NCBI RefSeq assembly: GCF_958979055.1 | Contig: NC_084888.1 | Span: 7,611,501-7,675,500 of the forward strand | Source: Alnus glutinosa | Taxonomy: Eukaryota > Streptophyta > Magnoliopsida > Fagales > Betulaceae | Length of the DNA stretch: 64,000 nucleotides | Direction of reading: 5' to 3' | Shown here: positions 1 through 11,920 of the stretch, piece by piece | How the letters are laid out: every line of letters starts with the position of its first letter | Position numbering within the stretch: position 1 is the stretch's first letter | The notes under the pieces: generated by a model | Database searches by the model: none | Seen by the model: the letters and a program-made list of their open reading frames with translations, nothing else | Told to the model about the DNA's origin: nothing | Translations under genes and position numbers: made by a program

Positions 1-354
1 CACCAACAAGCTGGCCTTGATTTTGGAGAGACATTCAGCCCGGTTGTGAAGCCTACAACTATCAGAACAGTTCTGTCTATAGCCTACTCTGCTGGCTGGG
101 TTATGAAATAGATTGATGTCCAAAATGCTTTTCTTCACAGCTTTCTATCTGAAGAGGTTTATATGCAACAGTCTCCTGGCTTTATATATCCCTCTCTACC
201 TCATCACATCTGCAGATTACATAAAGCCCTTTATGGGTTAAAGCAGGCCCCTAGAGCGTGGTTCTCTCGGCTGAGCACCAAGTTACTCGATCTTAGTTTT
301 ATTGGTTCCAAGGCAGATAAATCATTATTTACTCTCCACTCTCCTTCGGCTACT
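1..354 (+). mobile_element. Ty1/copia reverse transcriptase, 5' part (degenerate)
   Basis: Translation gives the N-terminal half of a copia-type reverse transcriptase, with the hallmark stretches DVQNAFLH and [15 protein letters not shown]. The frame is broken by an in-frame TAG at 109-111. The element enters from the left edge, so gag, protease and integrase are outside the window. The frame stops at 354, where a foreign insertion begins, and resumes at 2117. It is a dead copy of an LTR retrotransposon that replicates through an RNA intermediate. Confidence 0.93.
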
Positions 355-2116
355 AGTAGCCGACTAACCGGCTACGTGGATTTTAAATTTATAAGTTTGA
401 ACCACTCGCAATAGTACGTATTGATTGTACTATAGTAAGGGTTATCGAACCACAGAGATTGAGGGTTGTTTTGCGTAACAGAATATTTAAAGAACGTATT
501 TAACTTAACTTTGGAAAATAAAACAAAAGTAAAGGTTGTAGAATTGAAGCTACAACAAGTAAGGTAAGAAAAACAGAAATTGAAACAAACTCTAAGGGAA
601 ACTTAGGGTGTTGATTTTATCTAATCCTCAACCGTTAAAATGCTTAAAGTCTATATGGATCTTCCTAACATGCATGATATGAGCGCGTAATGGGCGTCAA
701 CCATTACGATGACCTCGACATGAAAATACTTTAGTTAAGACGTAATCATAAAGCACCTAGTTTTACATTAAACAACTCCACATAAAAATTTTAACTACAA
801 TTGAAAAACGTTTATTCTACCAAAGGTGTGAAATGATTAATGCTCCCTAGCTTACTACTCTATAACACATCCTAATAAGCATACACAATATATGAAAACC
901 CTAATTAGGCCACAATGATAAGGTATCTTAGTTTCACACTGATCTATTTCACGTAAAAGTTACACTACAATTGAAAAGCATCGGTGCTCCCTAGCATACC
1001 CTATAAGGTGATTCTAATAGGTAAACACACATCATGTCAAATAGAACCATTGTAAAAGACATCGTTCTTGTTTCCAATAACGTTGGTTTTACTCAAGAAA
1101 TCTAAGAAAACTCATAGACAAGTTTAACTCTTTTTCATGAATAATTAGATTGGAATATTGACAACAAAACCTTTTAGTATGAGTTTTGATATCTTCTACC
1201 CCTTAACAATCATCAAACATCTCAAGAAAATCCTAAGAACCTCAAGAACACTTCATGGTTTTTGGATAGGATTTTGATCAAACCCTAAGAATTAATTTAG
1301 CTAGACATAATCGAATCTAATCTAAGCATGAAATCTATGAAAAACAGTAAAGAAACAAGAAGAAAATGAACTAAAATAGTAGATTAAAACTTCTAAAATT
1401 CGATTACAAGAAAAGAAAGGAAAAAAAAAACAATCTACACTAAGAACATGAAATTTAACAAAGAACACAAAGGAATTAAGCTCTTTGGATTTCGGTCCAG
1501 AGAGTAGCATCAAAGTAAACTAGAAATACAAGAAATTAAGTTGATACACCTTAAAATATCCGAAACTCCCAAAAGATGCATAAACTAACCTAAAACCTTA
1601 ATCTCATATATATAGAGATTTAATTTACAAGGGGGACATCAAAGATCAATTTTTGGCCGCACAAAATAGTGTCGACATCCCCTGTGGACCGCCCAAATTG
1701 GATTAATTTCATCCACACAAAGCATGTCGACATCCTAAGATTTTCTCGGAAAATATCCAGGTTCGATCTATCGACTTCGCGACTGCATAAATAATCTATC
1801 GATCGACTTTGGATCGATCGATTTTCTTCGACTGATAATGCGATCGATCGATTTCTTTACTGAAGAAATAATCGATCGATTGATTTGCCTTGGTCAATTT
1901 TTCATCTTTTCAGGATCAGCCTCGAACTCTGGAAATGACCAAATTGCCCTTGATATATTTTCAGGTCTAATTCAAGTGTTTTGAACTAGATTTCAACTAA
2001 GACCTGAAAATAAGACAAAACACATAACTACAACAAAACGTTATATATACAACACAAACTAGGTCTAACAAAATGCAAATTAAGGGGTCTTGAATCGAAT
2101 AATTCAAGACTTATCA
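355..2116. mobile_element. Unclassified 1.76-kb insertion inside copia RT, hairpin at each end
   Basis: The copia frame reads through GCTACT at 349-354 and resumes at a second GCTACT at 2117-2122, so this block was inserted with a 6-bp target duplication (up to 9 bp if one mismatch is allowed). The left end has a perfect inverted repeat GTAGCCG/CGGCTAC (356-362 and 369-375). The right end has another, GTCTTGAAT/ATTCAAGAC (2087-2095 and 2102-2110). No long open frame or recognised protein is present. The interior is AT-rich, with ATCGATCGAT motifs clustered at about 1795-1880. Superfamily not recognised; it lacks TG..CA ends and long TIRs. Confidence 0.7.
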
Positions 2117-2122
2117 GCTACT

Positions 2123-3079
2123 ATTTTTATTTTGATATATGTCGATAATATTATAATAACATCCTCAGTTCCTTCAGCTATTGATGCTCTCCTTCAACAG
2201 CTTAAGCTGGAATTTGCTATGAAGGAACTTGGAGATCTCAACTATTTTCTTGGTGTAGAAGTTCTCCACTAGCAATCTGGATTATTGCTCTCAATTTACT
2301 CAAAAGGACCAGCATGTTGGAGGCCAAACCCATTACTTCTCCTATGTCTACCTCTTATACACTCTCAGCATTTGTTGGTGATCCAATGGACAACCCAACT
2401 CTGTTTCGTAGCACGGTGGGCTCTCTTCAGTATCTCTCCCTCATACGTCTAAATTTAGCATTTGCAGTCAATCGGGTGTGCCAGTTTATGCATCGTCCAA
2501 CAAAAGTCCATTGGGAAGCTGTTAAACCAATTCTAAGGTATCTCAAGCATACTGTCACGCATGGTCTACTTCTCACCCAAATGAATTCCTTTCAACTTTA
2601 GGCCTTTTCTGATGCTGATTGGGTGGGATGTCCAGATGATTGGAAATCCACGGGTGCTTATTGTGTATTTCTTGGGTCCAATCTTGTCTCTTGGAGCTAA
2701 AGAAAACAACCTACTGTCTCTAGGTCCAGTACAGAAGCGAAATACAAGTCTGTTGCAAATACCGCTGCTGAGCTCTTATGGATTCAAGCTCTTCTTCGTG
2801 ATCTTGGTATTTGACTACATTTTCCACCAAAACTGTGGTGTGATAATATAAGAGCAACATATCTCTCGGTAAATCCAGTGTTTCATGCAAGAACAAAGCA
2901 CGTGGAAATTGATTTTCATTTTGTTCGTGATCGAGTGGCAGATAACTCTCTTCAGGTTCTCTTCATTCCTAGTAAAGATCAACTTGCCGATGTATTGACC
3001 AAACCGGTTGTTGTCACCAGATTTAGAAACTTCTGCTACAAGCTCCACGTGCACTCTCCTCCATTGAGCTGCGGGAGGG
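2123..3079 (+). mobile_element. Ty1/copia RT C-terminus and RNase H (degenerate)
   Basis: This continues the copia polyprotein after the insertion. The polymerase active-site motif reads YVDN rather than the catalytic YVDD, so it looks inactive. RNase H follows with SDADWVGC, a degenerate SSTEAKY region, and a tail with [15 protein letters not shown] and [10 protein letters not shown]. Several stops and frame changes interrupt it (for example at 2270 and 2600). The purine tract GCGGGAGGG directly before 3080 is the expected polypurine primer next to the 3' LTR. Confidence 0.92.
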
Positions 3080-3420
3080 TGTTAAAGCAGATAAATCCTA
3101 AGTGATATCTATCACGGTTTATAGTTATCAAAGTAGCTTTGTAATTATCAAGAGTCTTACTCAAGAGTTTATGTTTGATTGTAATTCTATACTAACAGTA
3201 TATCTAAGTTGTATATCCGATAAGCTATCACAGCTATAGAGTTTCATTAGGATAGTATCTTAGTGTTCTATTAGGTTGCTATCACATTGACAGCAACGCA
3301 TGTAGAGTTAATCTCCTATACGGATGTAGAGTTAATCTCCTATAAGGACTGTGTTTGTATTTCCTATATATATCAATATAAACAACGTTCAATGGTGAGC
3401 AACAAAAGAGGTTTTACACA
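3080..3420 (+). repeat. Copia 3' LTR
   Basis: It starts with TGTTA right after the polypurine tract and ends near TTTTACACA at 3420. Minus-strand LINE sequence is clear from about 3442. A TATA-like stretch (CCTATATATATC) lies at about 3363-3374. Two 24-bp tandem copies starting ATGTAGAGTTAATCTCC occupy 3300-3323 and 3324-3347. The exact right end is uncertain by about 20 bp, and the 5' LTR is outside the window. Confidence 0.75.
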
Positions 3421-3441
3421 GAGATTGTTATAGTCTTTTTA

Positions 3442-4785
3442 CCCCTTGATAAAGGTAGTTTGTGAGTGAGAAACAATCTTCCCCAACACTGACTTCAACC
3501 TGTTCGCCAAAACCTTCGAAATGATTTTGTACATTCCACCTATCAAACTTATAGGTTGAAGATCCTTGAGTTTCACCACTCCGACTTTCTTCGGAATAAG
3601 AGAAACAAAAGTAGCGTTTAGACTCTTCTCTATTTTTCCACTCTTATGAAATTTCTTCAGAACCGCAATAATATCAGCTTTTAAAGCCTCCCAACATTTT
3701 TGAAAAACTGCCATAGTAAAGCCATTAGGACTTGTGACCTTATCGCCTTCGAAATTTTGTACTACCTCCCAAACCTTACCTTCCTTAAACTCTTGTTCCA
3801 TCCATATTCTTTCCCCATTATCAATGGAAAGAAAAGATAAATCATCAGCCCTTGCTCTCCATTGATATAATAGTACAGTTTTTTTTATAGAAATCCACAA
3901 TGTGATCCTGAATAATTATTGACTCGTCAGTCAGATGTCCATCCACCATTAGTGACTCAATCGAATTATGTCTCCTGTGCGAATTTGCCAACCGATGGAA
4001 GAACTTTGCATTATTATCACCATCTTTTAACCACAATGCCCTTGATTTTTGTCCCCAACTAACTTCTTTAAGATAAATACTCCGCTCTAAACTTCTAGAG
4101 TATTCTTCTCTTAATATTTTCATCTACCGATAACAGTCTCTCATTTGAAATCATATCCGCTCACTCAAAATCTTCTCCATTTCCCTTTTTTAGCACCCTA
4201 GCACCTCCTCATTCCATTTTTTCAGGTCAACTTTCAATGCTTTCAACTTTCGAGTGAACACATAACTTTATGTACCTTCATAAGTGTAGGATCCCCACCA
4301 CCTCTTAACCTGCTTCTCAAAACCTTCCGCTTGCAACCACATATTTTCAAATTTAAATGACCTCTTACTCTGCAATCCAATAACAATGGATAATGATCCG
4401 AAAGTAGACGAGGAAGACGTCTTTGAGAAACCACTGGAAAATATTCCTCCCATTCTGTAGAGAACAAAAACCAATCAATTCTGGGCCAAGCATGGCAATT
4501 GGACCACTTGGATCTCCCCCCGACCATTGGAATATCCATGAGACCCTGTTAAAAAATAAAATCAAAAAACTCCACCATTGCCTGTGATGATCCCCCCCCC
4601 CCCCCCCCCCCCCCCCCCAATACACCAAGGCATCTGCCATATATTCATCAAACCAGCCAGCTCATCCCAAAGCCCTCTTCTTTCACCATCATCATTAGGC
4701 CCATAAACATCCACAAATGCCCAATCAAAATTTGTTGTCACACTACGGAACGCACATGCTACCACATACCTCCCCACACACTCCT
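3442..4785 (-). mobile_element. L1-type LINE fragment A (endonuclease to early RT)
   Basis: Read right to left, it begins inside the APE-type endonuclease ([26 protein letters not shown]). It continues through [13 protein letters not shown] and [11 protein letters not shown], then the linker [19 protein letters not shown], and the start of the reverse transcriptase ([25 protein letters not shown]). Frames are broken several times. A run of 27 C at 4592-4618 replaces a conserved endonuclease stretch. It stops mid-RT near the copia LTR, so the copia element probably inserted here or recombined. Confidence 0.9.
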
Positions 4786-4789
4786 TAAA

Positions 4790-6070
4790 AGCTTTTTGAA
4801 TATTTTTGAGACGATTAGCCACCCTCACTGGAATAGGAAACAACGACAAGAGATAAGTAGGACGGTTAAAAAGCGTACTTTTAAGAAGAGTCAGCCGCCC
4901 ACCCTTAGACAAATACATACGCTTCCATCCAACCAACCTTCTTTCCATTTTCTCAATAACTCCATTCCAAATAGACACGGACTTGAAAGAAGCACCCAAT
5001 GGCAAACCCAAGTATGTCATAGGCAAAGAAGCAACCCGACATCCTAGTAAATGAGCCAACCCTTTGACATCCTCTACCGCACCAATAGGAACAATTTCTG
5101 ATTTTCCTAAGTTAATCCTTAAACCCGAAGTTGCCTCAAAGCAAAGGAAGATACACTTCAGATGTCGAATTTGTTCTTCCTGCGCACTACAAAAAATCAA
5201 TGTGTCATCAGCAAACATTAAATGATTCACAACTAAGGCTTCAGACTCCATGGAACCCGCCGCAAACCCAGTCAAATTGCCTTGATCTAATGTGGCACTT
5301 AGCATCCGGCTCAAAGCCTCCATAACCACCACAAACAAAAAAAGGAGAAAGAGTATCTTTGTCGCAAACCACGAGTGCTATTAAGGAAGCCCAACGGAGT
5401 TTCATTCACAAGAATAGAAAGTCTCAACGTAGAAATACAAAAACGAATCTAAGCCCTCCATTTTTCCCCAAAACTACAACGATGCAACAAATAAAGCAAG
5501 AAATTCCAATTCACATGATCATATGCCTTCTCCAGATCCAACTTACACAGCAGCCCAAGATCCTCTGATCGAATTTAACTATCCACACATTCATTGGCAA
5601 TAAGCATTGAATCCAAGATTTGTTGACCACTTATAAACGCATTCTGGGTGTTGGAGATAATTTTGCCCAAAACTGATTTAAACTTGTTTGCGAGGACCTT
5701 GGAAATAATCTTGTATATCTCCCCTACCAAACTAATAAGGCGAAAATCTCTCACATCCATGGCACCAAACTTCTTTGGAATCAAAGATACAAAAGTAGCA
5801 TTAAAGCTTTTCTCAAACTTGCCTCGAGTGTGAAATTCTGCAAAAACATCCATAATGTTAGTTTTTAAAAAATCTCAACACTTTTGAAAAAAAGTCATAG
5901 TGAAGCCATCAGGACCCGGTGTCTTATCTCTATTCAAATTCTTGATCGCATCCCACACTTCCTTCTCCTCAAACGCTCTTTCTAGCCAAATGCTCTCCAC
6001 CTCATCAATGGATAAGAAAGATAGGCCCTCCACCCTAGGCCGCCAAGAACAATTCTCAAAGTACAAATTG
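4790..6070 (-). mobile_element. L1-type LINE fragment B (reverse transcriptase)
   Basis: Minus-strand reverse transcriptase running from RVEGLSFLSIDE at about 6040 through [27 protein letters not shown] and the catalytic HLMFADDTLIF to SLFPIPVRVANRL near 4800. It is 5'-truncated just before LYFENCSWRP and cut at its 3' side, where fragment A's endonuclease follows in the same orientation. That order (RT, then EN) is not that of one element, so two copies were fused or one was deleted across. Stops and frameshifts make it inactive. Confidence 0.9.
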
Positions 6071-6137
6071 TTGTTATATTGATTATAGACACACAACTAT
6101 GCTAAATACATATAAGAAAAAATATATTAAGATTAAT

Positions 6138-6883
6138 GCTCTGTTTGTTTGAGCGTAAAATATTTTCTGGTGTTTGGTGCAACTGAAAAATAATGGTTAA
6201 CGAAAATCAATTTTCAGTTTGATTATAAAAGCTTCTTTAATTTTTGGAAAACGATTTACTGGTTTAGAAGTTTTAAATCGTTTTTTATATTTAAACTTTT
6301 CATTCTTGCAGATATATTTGTGGGAATCCGCCATTGTTGGGCGTTAGAGTTTGTTGGTAGCCCGAATCTACCGCCGAAGGTACTCGAATTTTTGTATCCG
6401 ATCGTTGGATTATGGCAAACAGGCCAGAATCCAGTCAGTGCTGGAATTCGGCATTGGTTTGCCGGATTCCGATGAGTCCGGGACTGTCATCGGATTCCGG
6501 CTACCAGATTCTGACTAGCTTGCTGAATTTTGGCTATTTTGTGCCAGATTCCAACCAAACTAGTCGGAATTTGGCCATTGCCGCCATATTCCGGCCTTCA
6601 TCGTCGGATTCTCAAATCCTGCTGGCAAGTGACGGAATCTTGTCACCGGTGATTTTTCGCCGTTGGTGATTTTTTCATACGAGCTGAACGCCGAAAAATA
6701 TTTTCGGAAAAATTATTATTATTTTTTTTTTCTGAAAAATGATTTTGTTGAAAATATTTTATGACTGAAAATATTTTACGTCGAAACAAATGAATTATTA
6801 TTATTATTATTATTATTTCTGAAAAATGATTTTGTTAAAAATATTTTATGACTGAAAATATTTTACGTCGAAACAAACGACGC
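6138..6883. mobile_element. Non-autonomous TIR element (MITE-like)
   Basis: The ends are imperfect inverted repeats: GCTCTGTTTGTTTGAGCGTA on the left and, on the reverse strand of the right end, GCGTCGTTTGTTTCGACGTA, continuing into AAATATTTTC. The 3' block ACTGAAAATATTTTACGTCG is present twice (about 6761 and 6851). The interior repeats a CCGGATTCCG-like theme (6400-6660) and opens a spurious 85-residue frame with no recognisable domain. No clear target duplication was found, so the superfamily is left open. Confidence 0.6.
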
Positions 6884-8470
6884 ATAATATGAAAAATATT
6901 TTAACACTAAGTCTATTTTATTTGTTCTAGAAAGAAAATGCTTGGCGTACTACAATTTATTTTACTGCAAAGTCAATAACAAAGTCATGTGACAATCTAT
7001 AATTAGTGAAATAATTAAAGAGAAATTGACAATCCATATTCTGTTTAATTATTTTACTAACTATAGCCTGCCACATCAATTTATAGGATATCGTAGTAAA
7101 ATTTGTAAATGACTTTTGGAAATTTAATTGTATGCTTATTCTTATTATTGTTATTGTTAGTGTGTTGTTGTTTGGAGAATCATCTGTTGTTGTTGAAAGT
7201 GCCTTTCATCTCTGTTCTAAAAGTAGTTAAAATGATATACTCATTCCAAAAAAAAAAAAAATAGTAGTTAAAATGCTTTATTAATCAAATGTAAAATTAT
7301 AAATGTTTTTTTTAACCAAATTAGGAAATTTTATTTAGTACATTGTTATACAACTTTCATACAATTTGACTATATAGCAATAAAAATTGTTAAAAAAAAA
7401 AAAAAAAACAAGACACATTGTAATTGTGTTTCATTGCATAAATGGCATTACTTTTTTGAATTTACTCATTGGGTGGATCCAATAGTACGCGGTTTCCATT
7501 CCATTATATGACGACTTTGACAAGATTCCGAAGACAATTAGAATCTCCCGCCAATCGGAATTGACTCTTCTATTTAGATGGTTGGTTTGGAATTTAATTA
7601 AAGCAAAATGGTCAGAAACAAATTAAATCAGTTAAAGAATCACAAAATAATATTTATTTATTTTTCTATTCAAATATTTTTTTTTAAAAAAAAAAAAAGG
7701 TTATAAGAGATCAAACAACTATAAAGGAGCGGACACTTCAACAACAAATTCCAAATGAAAAAGGCAGTACAAACATAAACACAAACAATAGGAAATAGTT
7801 TCATCTTTGATTCCAAAAGAATTATAAACAAGTTGGGCCTTTCTAAGGGCCTCACGAGGTGGTGATAAATGGTAAAAAAACTCAATGAAGAGCCTCAACC
7901 GGTAAAGGCAACAATCACAGTAAAGTTATTGTTGCGTAATAGACACTATCAAAAACTAAAAAGGTGTTATGTGCGGAGTGTCCGAGACCGAGATAGACTC
8001 TGGGATGTTCAAACACAGTTGAAATTATGTTATTTTCATAATGTATTCAATGAATTTCCTCCAAAAAGATGTCTCGTACCACTTCATAATGTAATGGAAT
8101 TAGTGGGAGCATAGTGAGTCATATAAAGTAGTGGAAGTATATTGGGTCAGTAAGTTAAGGGAGTTTAACATGTGCGAGTGATGGGCGGTTATATTAGATT
8201 ATGGACAGTAATGAATAAATCATCGAATTATTCAAAAACTAAAATCACGGGAAATTCATCCCTCAAAGTGTCAAATTGTTATTTTTAATATCTTTTATTT
8301 TTATTTCAGTATCGATCCGACCATCAAATATTTAGGTTTATAACAAAAGGATCGAATTAAAAAAAACATGAAACCCCGATACAAAAGTCTCCAATATTGA
8401 GATGAGATGGGTCTCACATGACATGATATGACCAAAAAGTAATGAGAAAGAGACGTGATTAGTATGGCAT
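6884..8470. other. Intergenic, AT-rich, no gene recognised
   Basis: Between the TIR element and the CNGC 5' region I see only AT-rich sequence with poly-A/T runs (7247, 7392, 7680). A short open frame at 7869-8114 has no recognisable domain. Confidence 0.5.
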
Positions 8471-8525
8471 GCCAGGCGTGGTACCATATTATATGTTATA
8501 TGTTAATTCCCGTGGACCGTCTTCT

Positions 8526-8533
8526 TTTATAAT
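8526..8533 (+). promoter_or_regulatory. Putative TATA box of the CNGC gene
   Basis: TTTATAAT lies in a CT-rich leader about 370 bp before the proposed end of untranslated exon 1 (donor at 8894/8895). Position and context fit a core promoter, but there is no direct proof of the start site. Confidence 0.35.
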
Positions 8534-8555
8534 TCCCTCTCATTTCCTTATCTCA

Positions 8556-8894
8556 CATTCTCTCTTTGAGACCCGCAGACAGTTTACTGTTACCGCCATT
8601 GGAGACTCTCTCCGTGAACTCTCTTCCCCGGGGCTCTGCCTTTTTCTTTACGGAACTTCTCCTTCAAATCCTAATTAGTCTATTCCACTTGTTTCTGATC
8701 CTCCATGGAAGCAAATCGTGTGTAAGGAAGGCCAAATGTTCACTGTATAATACCATGCAATATTCTATCTTTCACTCTCTGTCTGTTTGGTTGATGAGAA
8801 ACGGTTGGAAAAGGAAAGAAAACTAATCCCAGCGAGCAAGACCAAGACCCTTTACTTCTGTTTAGCTTGGTTCAACAATTTGGCCTTAGTAGAG
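8556..8894 (+). other. Putative 5' untranslated exon 1 of the CNGC gene
   Basis: A CT-rich leader typical of plant 5' UTRs ends at a good donor, GAG|GTGGGT at 8895. A 1.3-kb intron follows, and an acceptor CTGCAG at 10211-10216 opens the exon carrying the start codon. The transcription start is estimated from the TATA-like box. Confidence 0.4.
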
Positions 8895-9857
8895 GTGGGT
8901 TTTTCTTTTTTAATGTAAATTTTATTATTTTTGTGGATAGCATGGCAACATAAGTAGATAATTGTATTGACTTTTTTTATTTTTCTTTTCTTTCCCTTTT
9001 CTCAGCAAACAAACAGAAAGTTGGTATTTTCGTGTTTTTCCATTTTCTGACTTGAAATATGGATGAAACCTTAGCAGTGAAACACTGAAATATATATAGT
9101 TTTGGCCTGGCCTCTTTTTCTCTTCGACCCGTTAAAGTGATGATTAATTAGATGACTAAATCTATTTATTTTTTTAGCTTAATATTGTATCAAAGTTATA
9201 AGGTGATGTGATTAAAGTGTTAAAATATTAATTAAATGATAATTTTATTTTTAACTAAAATTTTTAAGATAAGTGATAATTTATCATCCAAACAAAAGTC
9301 CAAGTGTTTTTGTTTATTTATTTATTTTTTATTTTCTCAATTCCTTGACTTAATGATGATTATAATTAATAAAAAGTTTTTTTTTTTTTTTTTTTTGGTG
9401 TTCACTCTTGTTGTGGTTTAGCATGTTGTACCTTTTGCATATCATGTTGTGGTCCAATTGTGATATTTTATTATTCTCTCCCTCCCCCTCTCTCTCTATA
9501 TTAAGTACGACTTATTTTCTAATTGATTTCTACCCTTGGCTGTACGTATGATCAATAGGGTTACGTGTACTAAAAAGTCTTTTTATTATTTTTTTTTTTA
9601 TAAAATAAAAAAATTGAATAAGGAAAATAGTTACAACCTTACGTGGGAGGATCCTTCAATTCTTGATCTAAAAGAAAGAAGTGGACAATCCTATAAATGA
9701 AAAAGTGGTGGACTTCCAAACAATAAACCCAAATCAAATTAAAACAGTGTTGAAATAATTACAAAAGTTAAAAAATGGGTCTTAATAAGTTATAACAAAA
9801 TCGTTAATAATATCGTGCTTCTTATACTTCCTTTTGGCCTTTACATTACCTAGCATT

Positions 9858-10132
9858 TGTTAAATCATCAATTGTTATAAAAGCGATAAAAAAAATTATA
9901 TTTAATTATTTAATTTATATTGTAACACTCATTTTTGCATGTGGGCTTAAACTTTTCACTTAATAAATGAAATCCAACACGTGAAATATTTAATCGAAAT
10001 GAGAGGTAAAATGTAGAATCAAGGTTCGAACTCAAAACTTAGCTCTGATACCATATTAAATCATCACTTGTCCTAAAAGCTTAAACCGATAAGAAATATG
10101 ATTAATATAATTATTTAATTTACATTATAACA
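9858..10132 (-). mobile_element. TRIM-like mini LTR element in CNGC intron 1
   Basis: Two similar direct repeats flank a short interior: 9858-9927 (starting TGTTAAATCATCAATTG, ending TTGTAACA) and about 10054-10132 (TATTAAATCATCACTTG, ending TTATAACA). Directly beside the right repeat, on the minus strand, is TGGTATCAGAGC (10042-10053), the usual primer-binding site complementary to initiator tRNA-Met. The order LTR-PBS-short interior-LTR without coding capacity defines a TRIM. The repeats have diverged, so it is old. Confidence 0.72.
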
Positions 10133-10291
10133 ATACGAACCATTTTTATTTATTTATTTATTTTTCTTTGTGTTTTCAATTTAGAGAATTTTGAATTTTA
10201 ACTTGTACTTCTGCAGGGCCTGCATTTTAGCAGTTTATAACAATCATCCCAAGTTTGGCTTTTCACAGTGGACATCTAATTGGCTCAAGTT

Positions 10292-11873
10292 ATGGACCCC
10301 AATCGACAAAAATGTGAGGTTAGTTTGTTCAACATTCTCCATTTGTTGCTACCTATGATTTCCTCTGATTTGATTCTAACTTTTTCACACACAATTTCAA
10401 CAACATCTCTCTGTTACCTCTTTACATATCGGTGCATCAGTGCATGTGTGTTATGAACAGTAGCGGAGCCAGGATTTTAAATCACAAGGAGCAAGATTGA
10501 AAATTAAAGTTGAACACAAATTGATTAAAAATATTACTAACGAACAAATTAACAATTTAACAAAAATTATTTATTGTTTAAAATATATGAATGTAGCTTA
10601 TAATTTATTTTGTCACAGCTATCTTCCACGAGTTTTCATATTTCAAATTTGCCAAATCTACCTTGACATGAGCTCCTTTAAAATTGATTGAAGCTTAATG
10701 AAATTATTGTTGTTCTCCATAATTTCGAGTAACTACAATTATATATTTCATATAATTAAAATATATATTTTATATATATATATATATATATAAACAACTA
10801 ATTTAAAAGATAATTTACATATAAAACTTAATTGGAAAATTTATTATTATTTAATAATAAAATTTAAAATAAATCAGTACATAAATCTAACTACATACCT
10901 AAAACTATTCAATGAAGATAAATCGGGAAAAAAAAAGGGTAAACTTTTCACTCCCAATACATCAAGACAACGCAACACGCTAAAGTAACAATACACCAAC
11001 GGCCCAACACGTTTTGTTAAAAAAGTTAATGAAACGGAGCATTTTGTTCATCTTTCTTCTTGGAAGAGTCAAATGTTAACTTAAAAGTTTCCCTAAAAGT
11101 TTCGGAAACTTAAAAATTTAAAATGATGAAAGCTTGAAAGATCGAATTTCAGTCCTCCTAGTCTTGGAAATGCTTTGCTCATGTAATATAGATGCCCCTG
11201 GCGAGTGGTTGAGGGTGAGCAACTAAGGTATTGGAAAAAAATTTGCTGGTAATAAGAGAAAAATTTAAGGGTCGAGAGGGGGCGTTTTCAAGAAAACCTT
11301 CTCTTAACAGTATTTTAACAAGATTTTTGATAATGTTAGTAGATAATATTCGAACCGTTCCCTCTCTATTCATGTTAGCATTGCGTATAGAAATTATTAT
11401 ATCAGCAATAGTGTCTTTACCCCTGGTTATGAACACCATCATTCGCATATATATTTGATCAAATGATATATAACACGATCAGTATATGAAGAGGATGACA
11501 AAGACTGAAACTATCCTGGAAGGTTCTAAGTAAAGGTATCTAAAATGAAAATTTGGATAGGATCTCTGTATCGCCCGTTACACCATCTCTTGCGGGACAA
11601 TCGCCAGTTGGCGAGGTCATGATCCGCAGCGACGTCCTCCAGATTTGTAGATATTTTGTGTATTTTTTTTTTTTTGTTAGTAACGAATAACTTTATGAAA
11701 TCAAGATTTTCAAATTTGTTGATATTTGTTGTGTAAGTATTTATTGTTAGTAATAAATACATTTATTAGTACATGGTATTCGAATTTTTAAATATTGTTG
11801 TTTTGATTAATTTGTGCAATTTGTTTTTGTGATATTTTTGGATAAAATAAATTTGGAGAATTTTAGTAAAAAT

Positions 11874-11920
<47 letters not shown>

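Noticed and set aside
355..375. Helitron terminus (hairpin next to CTAG)
   Set aside because: The palindrome is adjacent to CTAG, but the insertion made a GCTACT duplication and does not sit between A and T as Helitrons do.
6412..6669. 85-residue plus-strand frame
   Set aside because: It lies wholly inside a TIR element, is made of CCGGATTCCG-like repeats, and has no domain.
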